In this document: positions 1 to 13,467 of the stretch, piece by piece
How the letters are laid out: the number at the start of each line of letters is the position of its first letter
How positions within the stretch are numbered: position 1 is the first letter of the stretch
Source: Terfezia claveryi
Lineage: Eukaryota; Ascomycota; Pezizomycetes; Pezizales; Pezizaceae
Direction of reading: 5' to 3'
Assembly (NCBI GenBank): GCA_015179025.1
Contig: WHUX01000089.1
Coordinates: 62,001 to 126,000, forward strand
DNA length: 64,000 nucleotides
Notes under the pieces: generated by a model
Database searches by the model: none
Told to the model about the DNA's origin: nothing
The model's input: the letters and a program-made list of their open reading frames with translations, nothing else
Translations under genes and position numbers: made by a program

Positions 1-1387
1 TATCCAGCTGGAATTATATTTATTTTTGCGCATTAAGGGCTGTTCTCGTGCCCCTGATCCTCGGACCTAAAGCTCTCTAATACATACAGTACATAATTAT
101 CCACAGCAAGTCCTCCGAATGTCAGTCACATCCACATTTCATGGTATACAGTAGAAGTTGATATATCGACAAAAGGCTTCTAGCATAACGCTGCATATTT
201 TCAGTATCTAAAAAGGGATGAATGTCTATTTTCCCACACACAAATATTACGTATCAGACGTATGTCATTCTGGTAGGCCCATCGTCTGGACCCGAGCATC
301 CCATGCAATCTCCGGATCTCTCCAGATTGAGTAGGAGAGTTGTGTGTATCCCTAGCGACTGAATCGAAGTGGCCAGCCTTAAACGCATCTTGTGTATGGA
401 CAAGTGATGTCTCGGAGAGGTGTAAATATGGAATAGCAGAGCTTATAGCTTGCATGCTTGCGTATTAAAATTCAAAACATACGAGGTGTGATGAGCAGGG
501 TGTTTCAGCAGTCAATAGGATAGTGATTCATTTCATCTGAGAAACATCGTAGTTAGGAGAGGCTATCCCACTGGCATTAACACTTATGATTGGGAAAAAA
601 GATATGCTGAAGGACACTAGTGTACAGTATTGTGATATATAATTATATTGCGCATTCCACAATCTATTAGAATTTGATCTGCAACATCGAATACTCTACT
701 CTATATGACATCAAAAGCTTGGTTGACTCTTTTCAAGAAAACTTCGGGGCTTCCTAAAGTCCTCCATAGCTCAAAATTGGAAAACACAACATCACTGGGG
801 ATATATATCCTGTTACTCCCTTGGAACACCCCTATCACATCCACTTGCCACCTTCACAAAAAATGTGCGAAAGGTCTCTAATACACCATAAGTGTACCTC
901 AGCTCATTCATATTCAATTCTTGCACCACAATGCTGTAACCATGAAAGTGAACTATAGCAAAAGTGGCATCACTTCTGGGACCCCTACGGCAACTAAAAC
1001 GTTATAATGTTCGACGATTATGAGATTCAGTTATGTACTTAAGTATGTAGACTTTCACCACGCTAAAGCTGTGAGGTTAAAGTAGTAATGCGGCACCTCG
1101 AATCCTGGAATAAGGTTCCCTATACCTGAAGAGTCTGCTGCTGGCTTACGGCATTACGTAGAGCTTAAAATTTGTTTTGACTCATAGCATAAAGAGGCTC
1201 AATTGAAGTTCCACGTGAGCAGTTTCAATCATAGCGCGTTGGAAGTTTCATAGTTGTTATGCTCCATATGCATGGTTGCCAAATATCACACTACAATCTG
1301 GCGGTATATAAGTGTTAGTGGGCCCAAGCTAGACCCTTCGCACGAATACATGTCCTACGGTAGCGTGATATTTAAGCACTGTGGGGG

Positions 1388-1650
1388 AGGAGAGCAAGTA
1401 ACTATTCCGGTTAATTCTCTCTCAACTACCGGTCAATCTATCTATATAATCCTAACGCCAGACTCCGCTTCCAGTTCCACAGATTGGTGTGGTCGCCAGC
1501 TATGGAAGGGAGAGCAGGTATCTATCTATTCCCATGACTGTGTGATGAAGGTTAATCCTCCCTCTCAACTACCGGTTAATCTCCTAACACTGGTTCATAT
1601 GACTTTATCAGCTAGTCTTGGCCAGTCTGCATTCCAGTTCCAGAGTATCT
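1388..1650. repeat. Degenerate direct duplication
   Basis: Two stretches, starting near 1388 and 1509, both read GGAGAGCA(A/G)GTA(A/T)CTAT and later share CTCTCAACTACCGGT(C/T)AATCT. The second copy has an insertion between these blocks. This looks like an old local tandem duplication. No coding function is apparent. Confidence 0.4.
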
Positions 1651-2813
1651 TGGTACAAAGCTGCTGTGATTAAGCTTACATGCACCAGCAAGTCAACGAA
1701 TTGCGAACGTTCGTTTAAGGATACCCTACAAAGCTAAGACCAGACTAATGATTGCGATACCCAGGTCTGGATCGCAGTCTCAAAATACATTCCCGAGACA
1801 AGCATCAATTGACATATTCTTGTCCCAAATATGCATTGCTTCGGCTTACTTCGGCTTTGCTTGTTACCTCCTAGTTCAAGCTTTTTTTCTCGGGCATACA
1901 CTCCCTTTTCAATCTTGCTGTAGTCGAAAGGAGAAAGAAGCATTGCTTACTTTTCAATTCTTTGTGAGGATACATGTACCGAGTACGAGTATAAATTATA
2001 CCACAAGCAGTATTCGCATCTCAATTTTGAGTAGAATTATCTCCCGTCGACTGAGCAGGAACGCTAAAGTTACAGTATTTCGATTCTCATTTTAGTTGCG
2101 ATAATTATACATATGTACATACTGTACAAACATACATGCATATAATAGTTTTGACTTGTGCTTGATATGCTGGCAAACTTTCCAAATTCCAGTAACGATA
2201 CTTCTATATACTTAACCCTGTAACAATACATGCAAGAGGGTGGACTTGTCGTCGTAGGGGCACCATTACGTCGGGAGGTTATCTAGATGAGCAGCACGGC
2301 TTCATGTCCCCCATACAAGGGTTAGGAGTGTATGCGATAGCTCTCAAAAGTTAAATTTTGTGTCGGTATGTAATGTATACAAACGCTACGCCGTGGTAAT
2401 TCAACTGACGTGATCTTCGGTATTATTTTTGGTCGAGTGTTCTCTACGTTAAAACCTCGCCGCTTTTCACATCATCTATTTTAGCAGGGGTTCTGCTCGG
2501 CTACAGTCCTCGACTCGTGCCAACGAGACTACTAAAGGGATTTTATGTGTGGGGGTACTTATGGAGTTACCATTACGGGTTTTAGCATTCAGCCTGACGT
2601 AAAGAATTAGATGCACCAAACTTTCCCTTGTCGGTGCCGCAATGTCTCAATGTTCATACGGTTACGGAGTTTTATTAGAGGAATTTGACGCGACTTGCAC
2701 GGAGCTCGGAAAGAAATCGAATGTTCTACCTTCGGAGACCAAGTTTAGTTACGACGGATGCGCACGGATGTTTTAGGTTCCATATTGAATGTACCATGTA
2801 CGGGGTAACGGGG

Positions 2814-3106
2814 TAGTCTGGTTGGCACAATACCCTCCATAAGTGCACATGTATCCGTACCGGGAAAACTGGTGAATAAGACTCCTTGTCTGTATCTGAA
2901 TCATACTCTCAAAATCTGAGTCAAGGACGCTAATCCACTAGTAACGCCCCTACCACAAAAAGGAAAGAGCAAAGATACAGACATATTCACCAGTTATCCC
3001 GGTACACAGATGAGGTTTATTTATGGCTCGTAGTTACCAACTATCCTCTAGGAGGGTCTGGGCACGAGACTAGACCTATGTAGGTACTTGAGTGCCAACC
3101 AGACTA
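2814..3106. mobile_element. Small inverted-repeat element, TAGTCTGG family
   Basis: The left end reads TAGTCTGGTTGGCACAA (2814-2830). The right end (3092-3106) is its reverse complement over 15 bases. Inside, a second inverted pair lies near 2858-2900 and 2967-3008 (TACCGGGA(A/T)AACTGGTGAATA), so the whole 293-bp unit could fold back. It has no coding capacity. The outermost TA at each end would fit a TA target duplication, as in Tc1/mariner-type MITEs, but this is inferred. The right arm also carries a related motif, GGGCACGAGACTAG (about 3058-3072). Confidence 0.6.
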
Positions 3107-3115
3107 GGTTAGGCA

Positions 3116-3221
3116 TAGTCTGGTTGGCACAACCCCTCTTTGGGTTGGCACATACATCCATGTCTCAAAAAGGAATGTTCTTAGCCTAAATATTGCTCGA
3201 GGTGTTGTGCCAACCAGACTA
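3116..3221. mobile_element. 106-bp MITE-like element, TAGTCTGG family
   Basis: The two ends (3116-3138 and 3199-3221) are 23-bp inverted repeats with one mismatch, starting TAGTCTGGTTGGCACAAC and followed by (C/A)CCTC. The element is too short to encode anything, and it sits 9 bp from the preceding member. It is the cleanest complete copy of the family in the window and is useful as the reference end sequence. Confidence 0.7.
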
Positions 3222-3747
3222 AAATATTGCAACGCCACCATGACCAACCCAACACAAGATGTACTATATGATATGGATTTGCATTGCTTACTTACTCCGT
3301 ACAGCCCATGGAAAAAAACACCCGAACCACAGCCAAAATGGCCAAAAGCGCCTCTCGTAGATACCAGTGTAAATTGCACTCAACTTGTGAATTTCAAAAA
3401 CGTATTTTTAGATGGAGTTTGGGCTTAATATGAAGTTTCCCCAAGTTTACAGACTTGTAACGGCTTTCAGCTACCTTGGTGAATTTTTTGAAGTCGTCGG
3501 AAACTGAAATAGGTAGTAGGAAAATGTGCTATTCCTCATATAGTTTAATGCCGTTTTCGCATTTACCTAAATGAAACTTTAGTTCTGTTGTAACTGTCTA
3601 GAACCTCTTAGATAGCTATAAAAAATATAGATAAGAGACTGTGTACCTTTCCCTTAATTCTAAAATTCCTTTTATTGGATTATTGTAAACTCAATTTTTA
3701 AATTTCTTTCCACTTTTGGGCGATTTAAGCTGTGTTTCGGCTCCTCT

Positions 3748-3771
3748 GAGGGTGTTGTGCCAACCAGACTA
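3748..3771. repeat. Solitary right end of the TAGTCTGG family
   Basis: The sequence reads GAGGGTGTTGTGCCAACCAGACTA in the right-end orientation, written here only to show the match to the end at 3199-3221. No matching left end lies nearby except the one at 3116, so it may be the outer border of a larger element (3116-3771) or a solo remnant. Confidence 0.5.
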
Positions 3772-5520
3772 TTTGTAAGTCCACCGTTGCGGAATCAGAC
3801 ATGCTAAAGATGCTCTACATAATGTATACAAACTTAACGCCGCTCTGAAGAACTCTTTATGCATATACAGCTAGGTGGCAAGATGACCCAAACGCTTGCA
3901 TATTGGAGAATTTTGTATGAACGGTGACTTCCGTTTCATGTGACCTTAAAGCAGGCACGGCTCATACATATCTACTAGTTTCATATCAAGACATCAGAGG
4001 CAGTTAGCTCTCATATATACGTATTACTGTAGCTAGGTATAATCTAAAGTTTTACAATCCGCTGAAGTCAAAGAAAAAAAGGAAAAAAAGGAAAAAAGGA
4101 CATAAGAATGTAGGTACAGTATTTGGCGTCCAAGTACTCTACCAAAGAGTCACTATAACATGGCCTGCAAAACCTAACTAAATTTTGGTATTCAGGGGCC
4201 ACTCATGCGGGGACAATTGACAAATTTGAAAACTTATGGTACCGATAATTACCACAGAAACCCGAATTCGAAAAAGAACCACGTCCGAACAGGTGAGTTT
4301 GGTGAGGTGCTTTGGAAGCTTCTGCAAATTTGCTGGGAGCACCGGTTTATCACTCGATACTTAGAACTGCTTCTTGGCCGGTTTCAAATCTATCTCCAGA
4401 ATGTTTAGTACATAATTGGGCTGGCGAACTTGTCCTCTATCTACGACTGGGTGTATGGACCTTCAGTTGTACATAGCCAATCGTCAGGCTCACCCCCGGG
4501 GCCAATTCCCAAACAGCCCTCACGGAGAAGACGACATTGTGGAAGCAGTCAGTTGCCAAGTAAATTCACCGGGGCTGGGCACTTTCACCTATAGTAGATT
4601 AGAGCTCCAGAGTACAACTTCCACTTACGCAGGGATTTGTAGGGTGTTTGCTGACCCATTATTTCTTTTACGAGTACCCCGTAGACACCTTTCTTTAGCG
4701 CTACATCCGACTATTGGTTGCCGCAGGCCCACCTTCTAACTGTATTTAGTGAGCGAACCAGACATAGCAAGTTAGTCTGGTTATAGCAAGTACCGCTCTA
4801 AGATATGTTGGGGCCTGTTCTGGTATAAGGGGCTTGGTGTCGTGGACTGAGATGCGTGGCGAGTACCACTATGCAGTATAGAAATTAGGTGTATTAATAA
4901 TTCCCCAGGTAGAGATTAACGAATAGGGCATGAATAACCATAGCAGTTAGCCACCCAATAACAAAATACACAAATGAGGATAAGTGATAGGAAATATGTA
5001 CCCTAGATGCTTTCCAGACTCTGCCATCCAGGTTTTTTTTTCTTTGCAAGATAAGAAAACAACATTAAATCGATAAATGAAATAAAACCACTGTAAATAC
5101 TGCATGGTTTTTACCCCCGTTAGGTAATAAAACTGCGTGAAGACTGCGTGCGCGATCAACAGAGGAACATGACTTGACGCAATATTGTTACCATGTGCAT
5201 ATGAATCAAAGATTCAACCGTCAATATTTTTCGTTGATGCATAAAGTATCAATAGCCTTGTTCGGTGAAGTTGTAACGCGGTTGTCTTTCGCTTGGTCAC
5301 CCGCCCCAACCCAATATCTGCAGGGCTTGGTACTCTATGCATGCGCGTACGCCAAAACCTTGAGGCCAAAACCTTGATCTGCCAATTGCCTATACCATGG
5401 ATAATTCAATTTTGCCTCTAAGCCCATCCCCCAAGATTTTTTCCCCACTCGGGTACAGCCGGCGCGGAGTGGTTTGGATAAACCTCTTGATAATTGGTAC
5501 TAGGTTCATCATAACATAGA

Positions 5521-6963
5521 CTATTTCCATAATGGAGCATACATGGTCCTTACATAGTCTTCCCGCCCATGCACACTCCCAACATCTCCCCATACTGACG
5601 ATTCGCCACCAAATGTGTAACTGCCAGACGCACGTTTGGGTAGTTTCCCTATTGGATATCTAGACGTGAATTGAACTAGACACTCAGATGGCCGAGCGGG
5701 TGCGAGGTTGACATGTTGGTATTGTTGCTGCTGGCCTGATACCCAATGATGCACCCTGGAGACATCAGACGCCGCAGGATCCCCAGTCATTCTGACATTT
5801 AGGCCCCTTGCGGGACATTGGCAGACTTTTCCCGATATAGGAGGCAGTGGTGTGAAGAGTGGAAAGTTCAGATTTCCAGCGGCTTGGGGCTCCAGTAGTT
5901 TGCGCCGTACAGCTCTTATCGATACTGTTCGTCGTGGCATTTGTGCGGATGGCATTGGCGGATCAGGTATTCCAGCTATTATTGTATTGCCCCAATATTA
6001 ATATCATATAACACGAATATTTGTTTGGCAAGAGACTTAACTTGCCTAAAAGCTTTGAAATTCGGTCACTACGCCTATTTCCGAACCGCGATCGAAAGGT
6101 ACTTGAGCTGTGCATCCTTCGCAGTACAATTCGCTTCTCTCCATATTCGCTGTTTGGTCTTGAAGAAAGTGCTAGCTCTGTGCTGATTTCGGTTATCTCA
6201 GTTCGACTATTCGTGCTATTGGATCTTCCTAGGCCCTCAGAACCACTCTGAAAGTCATAGAACCCCTGTGTTTGGTAGGAATTTGGCGCTGGCTGTAATG
6301 GCCTAAAAACCCATGAGGCACAGTCCGTGTATTCACTTGTCATACTCGAGCAATCAACACTTTGCCTCCCCTGCATTGCCGCCAGGAAATTCTGAATCGC
6401 TTCATGAGAGCTAGTATAGGGGTCATCCAAACGGGGAGTTGCGGTATATGATGGCTGGCCTGAAGCGTTGGTATAAGACGTATGAGGGCGACCGTAGGTG
6501 CTATTAGTATTGCTTTCCCAATCCTCACTTCCAACAGCAGACAATTCTGAGGTCCCTTGCACTACCAATTCAAACTCTTCTGCTTCTGTTGATGGACCAT
6601 GAGATGTAGTCGCTGGGCTGCTAATGGATAATAAATATGTTCTTGGCCATGACCCATAACCATCCTCAGACTCGAATCTACCATCCTCAGGAATTGTCTT
6701 AAGACTTTCCCCCAATAATCTTTCCAATTTTTCCCCTCCAAAAAGCTGTAATCGTGGCGTGCCTCTTCCAGAATCGCTAGAGGCATAAGTGGGCTCGGAT
6801 TGCCACGTATAGCTTTCCTTATTACGCTCGGCCATGTCAGTTCCACACTCGGATGAGGTCGACATTGGTCGTGGGACTGGCCCCGGACTCGGCTGTGTGA
6901 AGAGCGGCTGAATCCCATAGAATCTGGCTGTTTTCGGTTGAAATGGCGATTTAACATCCCACT
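5521..6963 (-). CDS. Hypothetical protein, at least two exons, 5' end unresolved
   Basis: Two good minus-strand coding blocks run 6963-about 6040 and about 5975-5521. I do not recognise the family. The first block is Ser/Thr/Glu-rich and low in hydrophobic residues, with an N-terminal Pro-rich start. The second begins GIPDPPMPSAQMPRR and ends YAPLWK before the stop. A TTTACAG-like acceptor (CATACAG, 6964-6970) opens the frame upstream of the first in-frame Met (6865), so a first exon lies further upstream; I could not find it. The intron between blocks is uncertain: the strong donor GTTAAGT (6035-6041) and the acceptor AATAG (5976-5980) give the wrong phase. Either a weaker donor is used or the gene carries an indel. 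No transmembrane segment or signal peptide is visible. Confidence 0.5.
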
Positions 6964-8235
6964 CTGTATGTATAATTATTGTTTATTAGCCTTCAACTTT
7001 TTTCTTCCAGACACCTTCATTTATTCTAACTGTGTATACATTCAACTCAAAGAGGTCAATTGCAAGAATAGATGGATATATTCAATGAGACGAGTAGCAA
7101 ATTTGGTAGTGGGCTACATGACACTGTTTATGTACTGAAATACCGGTCCAGCAACCAAAGGTTTCTATCTTGAATTTGATGGGAAAATGTCATAGCTTGC
7201 TTGAAGTGCTTGATGCATACCGGATGTTTCCTGCCATTGCTGACGCCGCCTCCTGCCACCACAGAGACCTGCAAACCAGCAGAAGCCACTTCTGCACCTG
7301 AAAAACATGAATGGGCTGAAGGTATCAAGAATGCTGACTCTCGAGAAACTGCCCGTATCACAATTCGGTTATGTATTGCCCACTGTTGATTGTTCGTGGT
7401 GTGATCTCTAACTCCGTTGAGACCGATTCCGGGGACGACACGTACAAGTGAATTGTGCTACTGTACTCCTGGCGCTGAGCTTTGAGGTTTCGATGTCTTG
7501 AAGTCAAATTGCCACCTCTGTAACTGTCAACCCGTACTAGTGACAGTTCATTATGAAACAAATGGGGATTTTGTTGTCATACGGAGCTAACTAGTGCTCG
7601 GTTAAGCAATTGCCACAGCTGCTCCGGTAAGGAGTTATGGTTTATTCAATGTATTCGAGTTATGTAATAATAGTGGTTAGGGCCACAGTGTAATTGCACG
7701 CGGTTAATGTTGTGCATGTACTCTATGTACGGCTGATGGCTTTGGGCAGGTACAGTAGTTTTTAATCGCCTACTTACCTTGAATGAAAATATTTTGTGCA
7801 ATACCCCCTCGTTGGTGTGTATTTAATTAAACCGTTTTCCCTCGTGAATATGCCGAAGTAACTACGGATCTTAAAAGGAGGGGAAGTTGGAGAATATGAG
7901 GAGCTATAAAATGCAAGCCGAATCTGGGTGAATGCACTATACTTATGCAGGCACCAGGTCTTAATCAATAGTTTGAAATATAGGGAAACAATGAGGTAGT
8001 AAGGGCATACGCAAGGACGTTATATAAATGATATATTCTGTGTTGAGATAAGTAGAGAGGCTGGAGTCGTAACTGGGTAGACGAAACGGGTCAGCTACCC
8101 CGGGAAGTCATACAGTATCAATTTTTACCCTGCTGTCGTGACACTCGATGTCTTTCGTTCTAACCTACATTTTTTGAATATTCTTGGCTTATCCCTGTGC
8201 TGGTGAGCTGGTAAGACATGCATACTGTGAATACC

Positions 8236-8707
8236 TACCGTAGAGACTCGAGTTATTCAGTAGCGCTATCACATACATATGCAATGTGAACGACATATGC
8301 GGGTTTCAGGATCTCACGAGACATGTCCGTGCTCACTGTTATGAACGTCGGAGGTTAAAATGTACTTTAATTATCCATAATGCTATCAAGGAAACATCTA
8401 CAAGTGCTGTCCGTGAATATAGCTGCAAATGCCCAGCCAAAACTACAACTCGGTATGGGCATAAACCAAAGCCATTAACTCAGAGAGTGTTCCAGCACCG
8501 TCTTGGTCCAGTAAAGTGAGATTATAATCCACCACCTAATCTTCTGTGACTTCACTAAAAAATATGTTATATGACTTCTAGATTCAATAGTTTTTACTGT
8601 ACCTATTGAATAGATCTTGGCACTCAAATTATATGTTTCACGTCAGCCATGGCTATGATCTAACGTGTCCCATTGCATATGTATGTGATACTCGAGTCTC
8701 TACGGTA
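8236..8707. mobile_element. 472-bp TA-flanked inverted-repeat element
   Basis: The left arm starts TACCGTAGAGACTCGAGT (8236-8253). After a 13-base insertion it continues TATCACATACATATGCAATG. The right end (8670-8707) is the uninterrupted reverse complement of both parts. The terminal TA on both sides could be a target duplication, leaving CCGTAGAG...CTCTACGG as the element. No transposase is encoded; the internal 77-codon frame has no recognisable domain. This fits a Tc1/mariner-type MITE, by inference. Confidence 0.6.
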
Positions 8708-11410
8708 TTATTGTGCTATTGTTCTGGACAATAGGAACATTAATATTCATGTATGTTAGGTATGTCTCATCAGCCTAGATACACAGATGTGATGACATGC
8801 AAGCCAACGGTCAATCCATCTTTGGCACTGTCTGAGCAAATAGCCAACTAGAGTTTAAGCTTCCTGTGTCAGTTATGGTTGCAGAATAAGATAGGTTACT
8901 TGACGTGCAGCCGCCGTTAACGTTACACGATGGTCTTTGCTTCTTCTTCTGTCGCAAATTGAGAACATATGTACCCAAGTGACAGGAGAAAATACCTTAA
9001 TCAGTTCACCCCATGCAGATCAAGAGCGAGTGTGTCACGAGTACCTAGACCCTGGTTGAGATTCTTGGGAGCATGTACAAACTCAATGCTATTCATAAAG
9101 ATGGAAAGCTGTAACGTTCTCCTGAATTTGAATGTATAACTACAATGCGGTGGTTAGAAGCATGTGTATGTATATCAAAGGTTTGATTATTGTCTGATCC
9201 CTGGATACATGAGTCGTAGGTTACCGGATAATGGCCTCTCTTTCAATACTTCCCCTAATTTTCATCACGCATGGGGGCATTCACCCTTTGTGACTGCCGC
9301 TGAGGAGCTTACTCTTTACAAGACCCTGTGCCTCTTGTAGTGTGTTAATTGGAATGAACATTCGATACATGCGTGTGTCAAATTCGAATTACCACTGGAA
9401 TTTTCTAGTAAGATGAGCGGTGGAATTAAAAGCTCAGTCGCTCATGCTGGTTTCCCGGAGACCAAAGTGCTCATTTCATATGGCCGAGGAGTTGTAGTCA
9501 CCAACTTTGGTATATTAATATTGGTAACTGTTCCATCTCCGGATCTAATTCTAGATCTCTATTTAGTTGTATTAAGCCAACCTATTGTTATTATCCCTGG
9601 GCCCCTTCATGTGATTATCATCCGGCTCCTGAGAGACTCCCCTTGATCACCAAAATCAAAGATAAGTAAATACTCCATGGGGCGTGGAGGAAGTCAATCA
9701 GGATATAGACCCGGACGGCAAGAAGCCGACTAGATTAGGAAGGTAAGTAATTATAAGTCTCGTTACCGCATAAGTTTGTGATATAGATTCCCGTCATACT
9801 GCCAATTCTCGTGTTTGAGGTATAGAATTGATATTGCTAGGTAGACTGGTTGGGAACAAGAGTATGATATGAATGCTGGCACAGGGCTCCTTCGTAGCTT
9901 AGTAGGACAGCTTTCTACGCCCTCCAGTCATACATGAACTAACATAGAAACGCCTGGCAAAGGTAGACCTGCGGCACATCCTTATACGGCTGGCCATCGA
10001 GTCGAGAGCCTGGTAATTTAACCCTATCCAACGTTCCTCATTAGAACTACAAACCTAGCACCTGAGCTTTAGATGGTCTAGTTGGCTCCAACAGGTTTTG
10101 AATCTGGAGAGCGCAAAATTCTTCAGCCTGCTCGATTCCTGAGAACATCTAGACTCCAAATAAGACCAATATTTTAAGCACGATCCCAGATCAGAGTATA
10201 AATGGGTTGGTGCAGAGGCTTTGAATGTATAGAGGTATAGTCCTATGCCATAGGTCATCAGTTTTTTTTTTTGCATTTTCTATAACCAAAACCACCAAGG
10301 CAGAAGCGTTGCCTTTGGAATTATTTTCAAATTACTTATTCCTCTCATATACCGAGATATAGGGCAAAGGAATCAATATTTGGATTATATAGGTGGTTGA
10401 GAAGTGGTTTCAAAGTATCTTCCTTTACAAATTTGTATGGCAACGTGATACCTGACATTTTGTGAGTTTGCATCGTCTGTGCACTATGGCCGTTAAGCTG
10501 GATGTGTCATAACTTTGTAAGGTGGAGATCTTCGATAATCCCTAACTGCCTAGAGAACTACTGCACAATTGATTCTAGGAAAGTGGTGAGTTCTAATATC
10601 ACTCTGAAAATGGCCAGTTTTGCCAAATTTGGCGGCCCCGGGCAAAGGCATATGTCTCTGAGCTTGAACTAATGTGGATTCAAGCAGGGAGCCGAACAGT
10701 GACTGGCATAATTATAAGATACGGTATATTACACTTGAAATGAATATTACTGATGAAATGACATACCTCGACCTGAACCTAGGACATCCGCCCGATCGTC
10801 AATAGCAGCACTAAATACTCCTTAGTACTCCGTATATATTCGGGGATATAAGGAACATGGTTTATTGTCTACCATGCACACAAAAAACCTACGAAAGCTG
10901 CCGACAAGGCCTCCTTGGTTCATGGAGTCCCATGCCATAGACCCATGGCGGACACAATCTAGGATGTGATACGAACGGGTATGAGAGGTACAGTATAGTT
11001 GGCTCCTAGGGGGAAAAAGGATAATTAATACAACTACAAGCGCTCGGTAGTTGATTTTCCAACGAAGCCGGTCTCTTTTCATGTGCAGGGGGTCATACAA
11101 GGATGATGTTGACTCCCGGTTGAAGCATATGATTTTGACAGAGGTCGCGTGAGGGTGAGGTGGCCTCGGACACGTGCGGGTCCGGGGTCATTCACAATTT
11201 CCTTAAATTGATGATTCACAGAGTTGCTTCTGGTACCGAAAGCTTAGGTCGAACCTTAAAGGGGAGGCTGCCACGATCTCAGAGTTGATTCCTTCAGTTT
11301 AAGCTTTTGTAGTCTCGACCAGACCCTCGTAGAGCTTTTGGTTTTATGATCAGACCGGTAGTTGCTTGGCTTGGCTTTGTTTTCACAACTGGTACCGCAA
11401 AGTAGTGTAT

Positions 11411-11576
11411 TCTGGCCTTGCACTAGCCCCTCGAAAGTACTGTGGATCTCACATATGGTCCAACCAGACTACATATGGAACCAGACTATACATATGGTAC
11501 TTACTATATATTCTGATTTCATCTAGTCTGGTTGATATCTGTCATCGCAGGTACGAGTGCTTGTGCCAACCAGACT
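11411..11576. mobile_element. TAGTCTGG-family copy with scrambled interior
   Basis: The left end variant is TCTGGCCTTGCACTAGCCCC (from about 11411). The right end TTGTGCCAACCAGACTA lies at 11560-11576. Two further CCAACCAGACTA / GAACCAGACTA pieces (near 11460-11488) and a TAGTCTGGTTG piece at 11524-11534 lie inside. This suggests nested insertions or internal duplication of ends. Confidence 0.5.
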
Positions 11577-12691
11577 ACATCACAAGAACCTTGTTTAGGA
11601 TGCTTTATATTCAAGATCTATATGCAGTACACATTTGTTCCACGTTCGGAGTATACAGGGCCAATTTATCAAGCAATGCTGACTGTAGGCGGTCAATTGT
11701 GACAAGTGTTATTTTAGCTTTCCTATTCCTTGGGACCGTGGATCCCCAGTAATTACAAACGTGTAATCTCTGTAGAGAGCATATGGAGTGCGGCAAAATA
11801 TTTTCAAAATGGGTAGGTGAATGGCACGTCTTCTGCAACTACCCGTACCCCCTTTGGCGTACCATAAAGATGGCAGGAGGCAAAATTCTTCTTAACAAGA
11901 GACCCGGGTTTCCGTTAATATAATCACTGTGATTATGCAGTAAGATCATGGTGGTGGTCGTTTTCACTTCCAGGTGGCGCGACTGACAACGTTACCGCAT
12001 GTACCACAAACCCATAAGAGTTCGTTGTATTTACCCCCCGGCCTTCATAAAAGTTTATTTATAAGGCACAGGGGTAAAATTACCAGCCCTGCTCTGCTCT
12101 TAGAGATCTGAATGCATATGTGTCTTTATATCAGATATCCGAGTACAAAAGTGATAATTTGCTAAAGTGGATGGTTCCAGGTTGGTTAGGTATAGCAAGG
12201 CCTGACTGAAGTGCTCTTAAGCTTAACATCCTAACAACTGGAAGTTGGTATCTATATAAGGCCAAGTAACCTGGGATCTTTATAGATTGCTAATTTACAA
12301 TAGACAATTATATTTCTCAAATTATTACCCTGCAGCAGTGTAGGATATGAGAAAAGCGGCATTGCAAGTACTATATGGGTTCGTATCTGCGATAAGTCAT
12401 TTATTCTAGGAGGGACCAAAATGCCTCCACCAATATCGATATCGATGGTAATAGGCGGGGACTCTTTATGTTAGCTGCAGTAATGAGGTGAGAACTAGCG
12501 ATTTATGTACAATAATGAGTAATATTCCAGGAAGCAAGAGGGCATATTTCCGAGATCGACAAGTGTTCATTGACACAGAAAAAAAGCATCATAAGTCTCC
12601 GGTACAGGTTGATACCATATTTCCGCTAGATCTATTCTAGGACAAACAGCCGAAAGGATGCATATGGAAACGAAAAGTGGGGGCCGATGCC

Positions 12692-12714
12692 TAGTCTGGT
12701 TGCAGTACCCCTCG
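12692..12714 (+). repeat. Solitary left end, TAGTCTGG family
   Basis: TAGTCTGGTTGCAGTACCCC followed by TCG matches the family left end, with GCACAA replaced by GCAGTA. No right end lies within several kilobases. Confidence 0.45.
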
Positions 12715-12984
12715 CAGCGTGATTCTTCAAACTATTTCTGGCCTGCAGAAGCATGGTTCAACGGCTCTTAGCTCAACGGTTTAATGCCACAAGATCTTGG
12801 CTACCTACATACAGTAGTGCGCGAAAGTTAGGCTGCATAATGTCGGCAGTCGTAGGAGTAAACATCTGATGAAGGACGACTTGTCAAATAGCATGTAAGG
12901 GTCTCGAAAAGGGAGATTAGGCGTCGGCTGGGACCAGAATTGAATCGACAATTCGAGCTTTTTTAAGTAGTGGGTAAAGAGCAG

Positions 12985-13028
12985 ATTTACACGGAGACAT
13001 CAATACATTTACACGGAGACCTCAATAC
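12985..13028. repeat. 22-bp tandem repeat, two units
   Basis: Two adjoining 22-base units, ATTTACACGGAGAC(A/C)TCAA followed by TAC, differ at one base. They fall at the start of a 103-codon frame that has no other sign of being a gene. Confidence 0.8.
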
Positions 13029-13249
13029 AGACAGGTATGCAGAAAATGATCAAAAACCCGGACAATGCTACCCCGTACACGCAGTAGGCTGCCCACTAAA
13101 ATTACGAAATCAACGAGATAAAATATTAGAGATCATCAAAGGAGGCTGCTCAATACAACAGCCCGCCCTACAGCAGAAGGTAGTAGAGGGTATTAGAATA
13201 ACTGTTTCTCCTGTTGCTGCTCAACCTACGAGCGTCCGACGGAACAACA

Positions 13250-13467
13250 GGTCAGCTAACCTTAGGTGGGTTTTAGATTAGGCCTGGCATAAAATAACCA
13301 ATAAATAATTCAGATCAAATGAAGATTAGAATGTTGATATTCAAGATGGTCAGTGCAGCATACACATAAGATGTAAATAGAAGAAAATGAATAGCTAGAA
13401 TGCTGGTGTTTTGAGCACTTGACGATGTACCAAGTATCGCAAGTTAACCCTGTCAGGTTAGCTGACC
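13250..13467. repeat. 13-bp perfect inverted repeat enclosing about 190 bp
   Basis: GGTCAGCTAACCT at 13250-13262 is matched exactly in inverted orientation at 13455-13467. The interior is non-coding. It could be a small non-autonomous element, but the arms are short and no target duplication is clear. Confidence 0.35.

Larger units (their letters stand above)
1..5520. other. Gene-poor AT-rich spacer with repeat elements
   Basis: No open frame here has the length, composition or splice context of a real gene. The longest (1254-1673, plus) overlaps a degenerate internal duplication and has no recognisable domain. The stretch holds three small inverted-repeat features of the TAGTCTGG family (2814-3106, 3116-3221 and a lone right end at 3748-3771), an A/G-rich simple tract near 4070-4100 and otherwise unremarkable AT-rich sequence. 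Confidence 0.6.

Noticed and set aside
1254..1673. 139-codon plus-strand frame
   Set aside because: It overlaps a degenerate internal duplication, has no domain or splice support, and sits in repeat-rich DNA.
12970..13281. 103-codon plus-strand frame
   Set aside because: It starts inside a 22-bp tandem repeat and ends in an inverted repeat; composition does not suggest a protein.
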